DNA from: Pleurotus djamor
Taxonomy: Eukaryota > Basidiomycota > Agaricomycetes > Agaricales > Pleurotaceae
Length of the DNA: 13,138 bases
Direction of reading: 5' to 3'
Assembly: GCA_029747585.1 (NCBI GenBank)
Contig: JAPEVF010001162.1
Coordinates: forward strand, 1 to 13,138
Position numbers and translations under genes: made by a program. Under the pieces are notes generated by a model, which worked only from the letters and a program-made list of their open reading frames with translations, was not told the DNA's origin and searched no databases. Shown piece after piece: positions 1 to 9,486 of the stretch (position 1 is its first letter; every line of letters starts with the position of its first letter).

Positions 1-1252
1 CTCTCCTTCGACGCTCTCGTCGTCACCGCCCACATCCAACACGCCCATCCCAGCCGATCAGGCAGGAGATCCGCTTACCAAGGAAGGCCTGGAGAAACTC
101 AATGAGGAAACTACCACCACCACCGCTGCAGCTGATGGCGTGACAGGAAGCGGTACGGNCGTCGAGAAGAAGAAGACTAGGGTTGGATACAAGAACATCC
201 CCAGTTTAGATGCGATAACCGCGAGGTTGGCCAATGTCAAGGAGCGAGGTCTCAGTATCGATGGATCAGCACGTCCACCTGAGGCAGAGATGATTGAGGA
301 TNCAAAAACTACCGGGAGTACAGATGAAAGCGCCCGAGCATCCTTTGCAATATACCTGGTACGCCTTTTTCCTCTACCAAATTGGACCCACTTCTAAAAC
401 CACGGCAGGACCATCTACCACGATACCAAAGCCAAATTCCCCTTCACTCCCGCCTCAGCCGCTACCAACGCCAGCGGCGGTGGTATCACCTCCGCTCCCC
501 CCTCGGCCATCGGCGACTCCACCTTCCCCCACACCGCTGAACCCGCATCCTACGAAGCCAACCTCACCATCATCGGTGAATTCGACACCGTCGAGTCCTT
601 CTGCCGGTACTTCAACTGGCTCAAACCCCCTTCGCAGCTTACACCCAACTCGAACTACCACCTCTTCAAACATGGCATCAAACCCATGTGGGAGGATCCG
701 AGTAACGCTGGTGGCGGCAAATGGGTGATTACCATGAGGAGTAACCCGGGGTTGTTGGATCGCTGCTGGAAGTGGCTGGCCATGGCGTTGATTGGGGAAG
801 AGCTGGAGGAAGGGGGTGATGAGATTTGCGGCGCGGTGGTTAGTCTGCGGAGCAAGGTGGATCGAATCCAAGTGTGGACAAGGGGGAAGGATGACGTCGA
901 GCGGTTGAACGGGATCGGGAAACGACTCATCAAGTTGCTGGACGTCAGCGAAGCCGATGGTATTGGGCTGGAATTCCAGTATAACACGGAAGACCGACCT
1001 CTTCCCAACAAGTTTATTTCCATCCAGCCACCACCTTCGACGTCGTTCCGTTCGAACTTCCAGGGTGGGACGCCAACCAGCGCTGACCACCCATCTACAC
1101 CTTACCATCCTACTCACGGACATTCCATGTCCCAAGGTGGTGGCGCCGGAGGAGCTGGCTCTGGTGCCTTTGGCAGCTTTGGCATCGGGATTGGGCAAGG
1201 GCAAGCAGGGACAGGTGGGGGAAGCGCATGGAGACCTCCTGGCCGTCGATAA
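1..1252 (+). CDS. Class II eIF4E (4EHP-like) mRNA cap-binding protein, 5'-partial
   Basis: Binds the m7G cap of mRNA in the cytoplasm; class II members often repress or tune translation rather than drive it. The window opens inside the gene. A Ser/Thr/Pro-rich N-terminus (codons from base 2) leads to HPLQYTW, then an intron at 359-408 (GT-AG, 50 bases), then one exon from 409 to the TAA at 1250-1252. Family marks seen: FDTVESF, HLFKHGIKPMWEDP, GGGKWVITM, GEEL, EICGAVVSLR, and the late Trp in IQVWTR. The second cap-sandwich Trp (MWED) is kept. The residue opening the block after the insert is Tyr (SYEANL), as in 4EHP, where eIF4E-1 has Trp. A poorly conserved Ala/Ser/Gly insert of about 45 residues precedes that block, and the C-tail (about 1132-1230) is Gly-rich. 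The reading frame changes by one base between the N-terminal part and HPLQ, near 302-311. Family assignment is firm; the exact N-terminus is not visible. Confidence 0.9.
302..311 (+). other. Ambiguous base and probable one-base frame error in the eIF4E exon
   Basis: Upstream coding (…PPEAEMIED) is in frame 2, and the conserved PGVQMKAPEHPLQYTW segment is in frame 0, with no good intron between them. One surplus base anywhere from the N at 302 through the following A-rich run to about 311 explains this. Either the N is itself surplus, or N is C (giving Pro) and one A is extra. A sequencing or consensus error is more likely than a real mutation, because the protein on both sides looks conserved. 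Confidence 0.6.
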
Positions 1253-2775
1253 ATACCACATCCCGGATACGTGCAGACGGACAAATGGTTTTCTATGTAT
1301 GTATATGTCGTAACCAAAGGTCTTTTTCTTCAATTTCCCTATTTACATGTTCAAGATAACAATTCCTACTCTGTAATGATGATACACAGGTGCCGAACGC
1401 CCGCTTAGTGCCCAGATACCCCCAACCCCCAGCATGCATGGAAGAGACCAGTATGAGACTGTCGTTAACCCATGGTCCTCACTGCGAGCGCTCAGCTCAC
1501 AGTTCATAACCACGACGAACTCAGCGATCAGACGACTTATGTTAGAACCCCAGACATCGTTCGAACGATTTTGCATGGTCCCCGAGCGTCAGCATGTCCT
1601 TGATCGGCATCTGGCTTCATGCCTCCTCCTGGTACTACGGAACCAACATTGCTGAAAGCTCCACCCAGACCGCTAGTGAAACCTTGGTTATACTTCGCTC
1701 ACAAAGCCTTGACATGAGGCTTAGCACCTAATGGGTGCGAATCTTGCATCGACCGGTGGGATGTTCGGGGTCCTTCCCGAGGCAGCTTTTGGAGACCAAC
1801 CGCAACGGTGCGCTTCTCTCTCTCATTCTCGCACGGTAAAGCGCTGACTACCGACTTTCTTTACCTGCGAGGCCCACTCAGCCATGGAACAAAAGTTGCT
1901 TCGAGCACCCTCCAAAATTTTTGTAAAATTGCCTAACACATTCCGTCGCTGGAAGAACAACTTCTGAACGCTCACCTCTGTGCGCGAACTGGACACGCTA
2001 GGGCAAGATAATAAACACCTCAACACAATTCTCAGGTGTGGGGGATGAAACATCCACTCGTTGCGGAGTCTTGGTTTTTTTGAGGTCGTAACTTGGGTCT
2101 TTTGCGGAAATTCTAAATTGTCAGGTTTTCTTGACTTCCCTTGGCTTAAAAGTCGACTATTAGCTGACTAGAGCTCACAGACTCTTACAGCCGATGCGTA
2201 ACAGTCCCTAGTACACTTCGGTTCGAGACCTTGAGGGCATGCCTCCTCCTCGTACCCAGAACCATCAACGTTTAGCAAACAAGATCAGAGCCTCAAAGAT
2301 GTCGGCTAGGGCAAGTCTACTGATACCTCTCAACCATAATGAGAGACGAAGTCAAACGGCAGTGTTTTTGTCGAGATATTCGGGCCGAGCCCAAGTTCAG
2401 CGGTATGGTTAGTGATCCAGAAAAGCTCTAGAAATGACTCACGATCCATGATAGCTCATGCGCTAGACGTAGGTATTCGTGTTATCGAACTCGCCGCGGT
2501 CGTTCTGAGCAAAAAGCCGGGGATAACGCTCCCTAGCTCCCTGTCCTCTGCATAGAGTATTCACTTGACTGTCACGGATGGACAGGTCAGAAGAACAGGG
2601 ATAGACAGGCGTACTTAAGTACTAATGGGGGTTCTAGCTAACGTCTCTATATTTACTCTATGAAGATGATTACACATGGACTACTCTGTGTATATCGTAT
2701 TTATGAAGGTCAGTTGGTGGACAAGCCTAGGGCCGTGACGGTTGCGTGAGACCCTAGTCTCTCTCTTCCCTACGG
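1253..2775. other. Long convergent intergenic stretch, no gene recognised
   Basis: This 1.5 kb lies between the stop of the eIF4E gene and the stop of the squalene epoxidase gene, so it should hold two 3' UTRs and little else. All reading frames are short, and none shows a familiar motif, hydrophobic pattern or splice structure. I see no tRNA fold, terminal inverted repeat or long tandem repeat. Small items present: a perfect 12-base palindrome at 2611-2622, and a near-repeat (17 of 18 bases) at 1618-1635 and 2238-2255. Its length is unusual for a compact fungal genome; a decayed element or a non-coding transcript cannot be excluded. Confidence 0.5.
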
Positions 2776-4685
2776 TCATGTCATGGCCTGCGCAGGTCGC
2801 ACATTCTGCGACCACAGCCACGCGAACCCTAGCAAGCTCCCAATTACCATGAAAATCATCGGCGAATCCATCTTCAAAGTCGGTGTCCAGCGGAGTTCTT
2901 CCCATAAAACAGGGAAGAACACCACGCATGTCTTCCAAATCTACGCAAAGTATGTCATCATTAGCAACTGCTCCTTCCCTTCTAATGGTCAAATTGAAGT
3001 TTTTAAAGGGGGAAGCTTACCACACGTGTGCTTTTGACGAGCAACTTCGGAAAGGATACCGTGATATGTGCGAAGGGTTGGAGGGTTGTTGATGTTGGAT
3101 TCGATACCTTTTCGTTCGCGGGATTGGTAAAGAGCAGCCATATTGCGTACAAAGCGACAGAAAAGAAGTGGCGGAATAGCTGGAAGGGGGAGTGCGAGAT
3201 TCTGTACGACACCGGTAAGTGAGTTTTTTTTCGTTGAAGACAGGCAATCTGCTTTGAATTGGATTTGTACTCACCCTGCAAGCAAGGATATTGTTCCGTC
3301 TGCGTATACGCCTCCGAGCTGGAAGTATTGAAGACATCCCACACGCATCGTTGCCAATTCTTCATCTAAAAAAAGAGCATGCCAAACTTTGAATCAGCGG
3401 ACTGTCCTCTCGGAACCAACGGTTGTTCCATGGTACGCGAGTAAGTCAGGACTCACCAGCCGCTCCGAACATGTCATACAACACCATACTCAACATATTG
3501 ATCGTCCCAGCTTCCCATTTTCTCCGTCTTCTCCACTCTCCCAACACTCCCTTCTTCGTCATCTCATCCCAATCACCCACATCCTCCAATCGTAAAAGTA
3601 AATCCCTGAGGATGACCACATCGTTCAATGCCACGGTCATCCCTCCACCCGTCAGCGGATGACGCATGTTCCATGCATCGCCGATGAGGATGACACCAGG
3701 CTTTGATGAACTGCTGTCTTGGGGTGGCGCCGTGAGGAAGTTGCAGGGCATACGACGCAGACGGTCTTGCTCTAGAGCGCGTTTGGCGGGCTCGTGTAGC
3801 TGGGAAGGGAGGTACGGCAGGACCTGGGTTGTGAGGTAGCCCTGCGATGATAAAGGACGGGTGAGTCGTCTCTCCTACTAAGCCACAGTAATGGTGTAGC
3901 TGACTTACCACCAAGTCTTTGGGTACAGGATCTTTGACGTCGACGAGCATCCGTGTACACCTCTCCGATATCTGGTACAACAAAACGGGACCACGACCGG
4001 GGATGAAGATAACGTTGCCATGTTTTGAAACTGGTAACGCCGCGTCCTCCAAAATCAACCCAACAAAATGGCTAACAAGCTTCGGTTCAACATGTTTCTC
4101 TCCTAAGACCTGTTTACGGAACTTTGAAGCCCCTCCGTCTGCGATAACTACCAGCTTTGCTCGTAACGTTCTTGAAACCACAGAGACCTCATTCTTAGTG
4201 CGTGCTTGCACCCCAACGACCCTCCCATCCAACTCCACCAACTCCGTCACAGTACCCTCAATGACATCTACTCCGTGCGCTTTATTCGCCGCACCTCTCA
4301 ACGCCATAACGAAGTCCCCATGATGGAAACTTTGTCCTTCATGCCCATGTGGATACGGCACCCGCACATTCCTCTCGCCTTCTACGACGTAGTAGCCATG
4401 CACAGGGATCGCTCCAATACCCTCAACGCAATATCCCAAACCCAGTTGTTGCAGAGCGCGGATCCCACCTGGTTGGAGGAGTTCTCCGACGATTCGGTCG
4501 GGCTTGGCGAGGGAACGTTCGAGGAGGGCGATTCGGAGTGGTTTGGCGTTATTGTGATGTGAAGTAGATGAGAGGGCGTGAGCTAAGGCAGACCCAGCGA
4601 TGCCTGCACCGACTATGAGCACATCGTACTTTGCTGGTTCCATGGATGGGGGCACTGGCGCGGTGGGAGCATGAGGATTGTGCAT
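2776..4685 (-). CDS. ERG1: Squalene epoxidase (squalene monooxygenase), complete
   Basis: FAD enzyme that converts squalene to (S)-2,3-oxidosqualene with O2 and electrons from NADPH-cytochrome P450 reductase, at the ER or lipid droplets; the step before sterol or triterpene cyclisation. Five exons read on the minus strand: 4685-3909, 3841-3457, 3365-3275, 3201-3021, 2940-2776 (532 codons plus stop; introns 67, 91, 73 and 80 bases). Dinucleotide-binding VGAGIAG at residues 25-31; the family signature DRIVGELLQPGG at 63-74; IADGGASKFRK; GDAWNMRHPLTGGG at about 313-326 (FAD ribityl site). The C-terminal third carries the usual hydrophobic helices: about 423-442, 479-491 and 505-521. The start at 4685 is the first in-frame ATG after an in-frame stop and has A at -3; the ATG at 4643 just before the Rossmann strand is an alternative. 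It is transcribed away from the DUF6533 gene. All key motifs are intact, so it should be active. Whether it is the housekeeping copy or a paralogue cannot be told here. Confidence 0.93.
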
Positions 4686-5403
4686 GTTCCAGAGTAAGTA
4701 TATCCCGTCCAACCACCCAGTCCCTGCATCTTTAACCTATACCATCAACCTTTAGGAGCATTCGAAACGCCAATATGTGCGGCTTCGGTGGTGAAATAGC
4801 GCTATGTTGTAGAGTCTAGAGTACTCGCGATGAACGGACTTGGTCGTACCTGGATCCTTAATCCCGATCGGTTTAGCACTAGTCTCATATCCACCTCGGC
4901 ACCAAAACCAACACGAACGCCAACGCCGAATATCACTCTGTTTCAAAGGATGGGATTTCGGGGAGGATGGATATACGTCAGGATTCGAAGACCCCTTTTG
5001 ATCTTTTCATCATTGTCTTGATAGGATCAGATCTCCTTGGAAGTCGGTTTTGAAGCGCCTCTCGCAATGGACTCTATGCGTCTAACCAAGACAATCAATG
5101 TTTACGGCACTCTGTCGATCCTTTCGCGTTTATCCCCTCGCTTCGTGCACAGGCATCATGTGGAAGAACAGCATAGCTAGGTCCCGAGCGGTCATGAGTT
5201 CTGATAGACTCAGAACACGAAGTTTGGGGAATTGTCAAGGCCCAAGGGTGCTTGGTCATGTTGAAACAAGGTGCCGTCCTGTATGAGCGCACTCCACAGA
5301 TATTCAAAGTCGTTGGTGGGTGGTTCGACGGATCGCTTTTGCCTTCCCCCGCCCCCAGCTCCGCACTCTCATCGTACCTCCCGTACACCTCTCCTGCAGT
5401 ACT
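4686..5403. promoter_or_regulatory. Divergent upstream region shared by squalene epoxidase and the DUF6533 gene
   Basis: 718 bases separate the two divergent start codons, so both promoters must lie here. No reading frame in it resembles a gene. An AT-rich TATA-like stretch (ATATAC on the minus strand, about 4699-4704) sits just upstream of the epoxidase ATG at 4685. It is too close to serve that ATG well and would fit the alternative ATG at 4643 better. I could not identify a convincing sterol-regulatory (SRE-type) site by eye. Confidence 0.5.
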
Positions 5404-7103
5404 ATGACGAGTCTTCCTTTCATGGATCAAATCAACACGTCGTTCAGACATCTCTACGCTACTCGGTATACTCAGGGTAACTTTCGCTCCCCCGAGCCTG
5501 AATTACTGATATACTGATTGCTTATACTGTTTCTTAAGTCTCATCATTCGTGCTTCTAGTGTTCGATTACTTTGTCACGCTTCCTGATGAAGTATGTCTT
5601 CCTCTTCTATAGCTCCCGTCCTGTCCCCAACGACTGATGCTCCGTTCTCCACAGGTCCAATTTTTCTGGGTACGATCCCTGCTTGTTCGCTCGCGCCATA
5701 TAGGTATAACATCCACTTCTGCTTGGACAACAGCATGGCCGATGGACCTATCCTCGTGCTCTTTTCTTCCTCGTTCGTATTGGCTCTTCTTTCCTTATCT
5801 TTCATGTAGCTTATGAATCCTTATGCGTCTTATAGAATCGCTATCAGACTATCATCTTCCAACTGTTCAACACTTATGGTTAGTGTATGGCTCGGATCGA
5901 ACGCCGGTCAGCAACCTCTTTAACCTTTGGTAATTTTTAGCTTCATTCGCTCCGAGGAACACCGCGGATGTAAGTACGACCAACTCTTCCTGATGATTTG
6001 CAATTGATGATTGCCTACTCTCCAGTTGTTTGTCTCTTCTACCATCCATTTTCTTCATGAACACAGGACTGACGCGCTCCCCATGTACATTCGTTATTCA
6101 GCTGTATGTCTCTTCATGGACTCATCCGTACCCCATTTGACGAGAATTTGGTTTCTTCTTACAGGCCAAGCATGGGGGCATCACATCATTGAAGCCACAG
6201 GTGCCACACATCATCCTCGCTGCCGAGTCTCCATCCTAATTCATCCCAAAGGAACTGCCATCATCTTCTGTGTCCACCTCATCCTAGCGTTTCGGATATA
6301 CGGCCTCTACGGTCGGAACCAATGGATAATGTACTTCCTCGCTGCGCTCCTTCTCGGTACCCTTGCCGGGGAGATCTACACAGCGAGTGCGCTCGCCCCG
6401 AATTTCAGCAGGATACCGCTGCCATTCATGGCTAATCAATTCGTGTGTTTGCCGATTGAGACTGTGGATACGTCACTTTTCTTGTCAGTTTCCTGTCTCC
6501 TGTCTCCTTCCCCTGTTCCCCGTATCCTTCATCCGCTGCCACTTGAACTCACGCTGCGTCGTACTAGTGTACCCGTCGTGGTGTACGATGTTGTCGCCCT
6601 AGCTCTTGTGCTTATTCGCTCTGTCTCTCATATGAAAGCCGTTCGGACCGTTGGATTCAAGGGATCGAGTCTCATCCGGATTATCCTGCGAGACTCGGTG
6701 TTACACTTCGTTATGTGAGTTATCCCCATCGTCTCAGTGAATGCTCAAGTGCTCATCAGGACGACGATCAAGCATCTTGGCTATGTACATCACCGTAGCT
6801 GTTACTTGGATCAAGTTCCCCGTATGTCCCACTATCTTTTTTCATGCCCCATTCTTATGAGCGTTATCTTATTTTCAACAGGTTGCGCAGCGTTTCCTCT
6901 TGACTGGATACGCCGTTTCGACTATCTCCATGACGGCTACCCGCATGCTGATCAACTTGAAGCGAGAAGCCGCCCGGGGCATACTTACACTCGGGAGTCA
7001 ACATCATCTCCCCAGTGGTAGTAGCACCGATAGTTATCGCATGCAGCCCCTCCGGCATATTCATGTTCCGGTAACGACCGAAACAGTCATCGAAATTAAG
7101 TAG
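5404..7103 (+). CDS. DUF6533-type seven-transmembrane protein of basidiomycetes
   Basis: Integral membrane protein of unknown function. Proposed exons: 5404-5476, 5539-5591, 5655-5669, 5734-5772, 5836-5878, 5941-5969, 6026-6200, 6252-6483, 6568-6714, 6773-6821, 6882-7103 (about 358 residues). The N-terminus has the family pattern: a short polar lead ending LYATRYTQ, helix 1 running into FDYFVTLPDEV, then RWTYPRALFFLNRY. Later helices include FCVHLILAFRIYGLYGRN, YFLAALLLG, VVVYDVVALALVLIRSV, AMYITVAVTWIKF and a last one ending ATRMLINLKREA, the usual end of the core. A polar tail of about 45 residues follows. The third exon is only 15 bases. The part from 6026 to 6251 is uncertain: a strong donor at 6103 with an acceptor near 6166 would break the frame, whereas reading through keeps it open, and the 51-base intron at 6201-6251 is in phase either way. 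Such proteins resemble fungal GPCR-like receptors in topology, but a receptor role is only inference. Confidence 0.75.
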
Positions 7104-7774
7104 CGGCTGAGGACCTATCAATTTAGGGTACGGATTCGGCGTTCGTGTTGGTGTTATTCTTATTCTGTATTTTGATTCCATCAGGGACTATACGGTTTTC
7201 CCCATACAGCACATCGCGCTCGTGTTCTAAGTATTCGAAGATTGCTTGAACGTAAGGAATCGAACGCTCTGCCGCAGGGAGCCTCGGGTACGGAGTACTC
7301 GGACTTGTTGAATGCTTCCGCTCATTGAACGTGACATCAGATATTCAGAACCCTTCCCCGGAGTGCAAACTGGAACATTGTCTATTATTCATTGAACCCA
7401 TCCCGATCAGCCCCTCCCCCTTCAGGATCGGCGAAGATGGCCAGGGTCTTCTAGACAGTACGTCTCCAGCTTAGAACGCGCGCTGTTGTTTTTCGCATTC
7501 CCCAAGGAAATGTGTCCACAGTATCTTGGTGATACGAAGCTCGCGGCTTTTCTCATGCCATGTTGTTTTGGAAAGTAACGGGTGTTCGGGAGCAGTAACT
7601 TATTCGGGAGCATGAATGATCAGGCCGAAGCAATTGTGCAGTTGCAAACTACGTGCCAATGGAGCCATCGAATAGCCGGGCATTAGACGCTTTGGACGAA
7701 GGTACGCCACCGTTTCTGGTATGCCGTATGCATTTCCCTGAAAGTAAAGCCTAAGTGCACTACATCTGTGCGAT

Positions 7775-7802
7775 AAGGAGTCAAGGAGTCAAGGAGTCAA
7801 GG
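7775..7802 (+). repeat. 3.5 tandem copies of the octamer AAGGAGTC
   Basis: Perfect head-to-tail copies start at 7775, 7783 and 7791, with a half copy to 7802. Each repeat junction reads, on the minus strand, TTGACTCC, which contains TGACTC, the core of Gcn4/AP-1-type bZIP sites. It lies about 250 bases upstream of the likely squalene synthase start. A binding function is inference; a simple replication-slippage microsatellite is the alternative. Confidence 0.7.
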
Positions 7803-7967
7803 ATGACCACTCCATTCGGGTATTGGTTTTGGAAGTTTCTTGGTCTCGGCATCGCGAACATCCACTTCTTCACAAATCGATCATCCCCCTGAAACGAAAG
7901 AGTTGGATAGCGGCTGGTGGACAGTCTTGGAGCTCGAACTTAACGGATACTCATATCGGGGCACTGG

Positions 7968-7974
7968 TATATAG
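7968..7974 (+). promoter_or_regulatory. Probable TATA box of the squalene synthase gene
   Basis: TATATAG in otherwise GC-balanced DNA. At the usual distance of about 30 bases, transcription would begin near 8000. That is downstream of the upper in-frame ATG (7990) and upstream of the ATG at 8053. It therefore favours 8053 as the real start. Confidence 0.5.
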
Positions 7975-8052
7975 CCCAGGGGGATTGCCATGGACTCGAG
8001 AAGAACCAACCTCAGCGTACTCGCTCAAGTCCAGACTCTGAACCATCTCAAA

Positions 8053-9486
8053 ATGCAGTTATCCGAACTCCTTGCCATCCTCGTTCGCAACCCCACGAAA
8101 GTACCTCTGCTCTACTCCCTCTACTCCAGACGAAAGGAGTTAGCCGACTCCCAGCACTCTGACGATGAGAGTACGGATATGGCGCGGTGCTGGAAACTCT
8201 TGGACATGACGAGTAAGACGTTCGCGGTCGTCATTCGTCATTTACCTGGTGATCTTCGTCCTGCCGTTCGTTCTCTTTTCTCGCGAAAATACAAACAATT
8301 GAGCTCATCATCTGTTAGGTCTGTTTACTTTACCTCGTCCTTCGAGCCCTCGACACCATTGAGGACGACATGACGCTCGACCTTGAGCAAGTCAAACTAC
8401 CCATGCTCAGATCGTTCCATGAGAGCATTTCAATCCCAGGGTGGACCTTCAACGGAAGTGGTCCGAACGAAAAAGACCGCCAGCTTCTCGTCGAGTTCGA
8501 TGTCGTCATTCGCGAACTAGAACAATTGAATCCTTCGTAAGTGTTTTCCGTCGCTCCTTGATCCACCTCATTGAGTGTAGTTACCCATTTCAAGGTACCG
8601 CAAGATCGTCAACGACGCATGCCACGATATGGCTTACGGAATGGCTGACTTCTGCAAGAAGCAGCAGATCAGTACAGAAACAGCTTCCTCGACCGTGGAA
8701 ACCGTCAAAGATCTCGATCTTTACTGCCATTACGTTGCCGGACTCGTCGGACAGGCCCTTTCTCGTCTTTTCGCCGCCAGTGGATATGAGAGGCACTGGC
8801 TGCGGGATCAAGACGTCTTATCCAACTCCTGGGGACTTTTCCTCCAGAAGGTCAACATCCTCCGCGATTATCGTGAAGATGTGGATGACTCTAGGTGCTT
8901 TTGGCCTCAACGGTTTTGGCTGAAACATGGTTTCGTAAAAGTTGAGGAGATGTACGACCCCGAAAGGGAGGACGATGCGCTCAGCGTTCTCAGCGAGATG
9001 GTTGTGGAGGCTCTGAGTCACGCCGTCGACGTCCTTGACTACCTGGAAATGCTCCAGAATCCACAAGTATTTGAATTTGTCGCGATTCCCGTCGTGATGG
9101 CCATGCTCACCGCTAAGGTGTGCTTCATGAACCCGGCCGTATTTCAAACAGAAGTCAAACCAAACAAGCAGGAGTACTTACCGGTAATGTTGCTAATACT
9201 TTTGTGATTCCATGAAACTGAGACCGTAGCTTTCTAGATTGTAGCTTGCTTGAGCGGTATCAATGATGTCGCCCAGGTCTTCTCCGACTCCGCTAGAGTC
9301 ATTCGTAACAAAGCCCGTTCATCCGACCCCAATTATAGACGCATCTGTTCCATCACATCCGAGGTACGCCCATGCTCTCCCCTAGCGTTTGGTAGATTCA
9401 GACTCACCATCAACGTATAGATCGAGACATGGTACAGGAAAATCTGCTCAGCCGGATGGCCCAGGGCTGTATCCCTATGGGGCTAG
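8053..9486 (+). CDS. ERG9: Squalene synthase (farnesyl-diphosphate farnesyltransferase) lacking the C-terminal anchor
   Basis: Joins two farnesyl diphosphates through presqualene diphosphate to squalene, using Mg2+ and NADPH. Exons 8053-8265, 8319-8536, 8595-9183, 9238-9363, 9421-9486 (403 residues). Motifs: ARCWKLLDMTSKTFAVVI near residues 44-61; first Asp motif DTIEDD at 83-88; KDRQLLVEFDVVI; YGMADF; YCHYVAGLVG at 187-196; FLQKVNILRDYRED with the second Asp motif at 235-239; FWP; CFMNPAVFQ. All catalytic blocks are present, so activity is expected. The protein stops about 20 residues after IETWYRK, where family members usually continue into a linker and a membrane helix; the product would be soluble. 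Start: 8053 matches the family N-terminus and the TATA box; the ATG at 7990 would add 21 residues. Intron 1 uses a GTTCGT donor and intron 2 an AAG acceptor. Related head-to-head synthases (presqualene or botryococcene type) share the same motifs, so the exact product is not proven. Confidence 0.92.

Larger units (their letters stand above)
7104..8052. promoter_or_regulatory. Upstream region of the squalene synthase gene
   Basis: About 950 bases with no gene that I recognise; the short open frames here have no family features. It holds the 3' UTR of the DUF6533 gene and the promoter of the squalene synthase gene. Landmarks are the C-rich CCCCTCCCCC at 7411-7420 (contains a CCCCT stress-element core), the octamer repeat at 7775-7802 and the TATA box at 7968-7974. 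Confidence 0.55.

Noticed and set aside
455..1333. 292-codon open frame on the minus strand across the eIF4E gene
   Set aside because: It is a shadow of the GC-rich eIF4E coding strand; the plus strand carries clear family motifs and the minus product has none.
2219..2230. GGTTCGAGACC, a match to a tRNA B-box, with a loose A-box-like sequence upstream
   Set aside because: The flanking bases do not form a T-arm stem or an acceptor stem, so no tRNA fold is possible.
2681..2992. 103-codon minus-strand open frame as a separate gene
   Set aside because: It overlaps the last exon of squalene epoxidase in another frame; the in-frame reading there gives the conserved family C-terminus.
3028..3331. 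Plus-strand open frames with protein-like composition
   Set aside because: They are antisense to exons 3 and 4 of squalene epoxidase and match no family.
4686..4712. Nine extra N-terminal codons on squalene epoxidase
   Set aside because: The codon at 4712 is TTG, not ATG; the first in-frame ATG after the stop is at 4685.
7256..7267. tRNA B-box-like sequence on the minus strand (GCGTTCGATTCC)
   Set aside because: T-stem and acceptor pairing fail and there is no matching A-box at the right distance.
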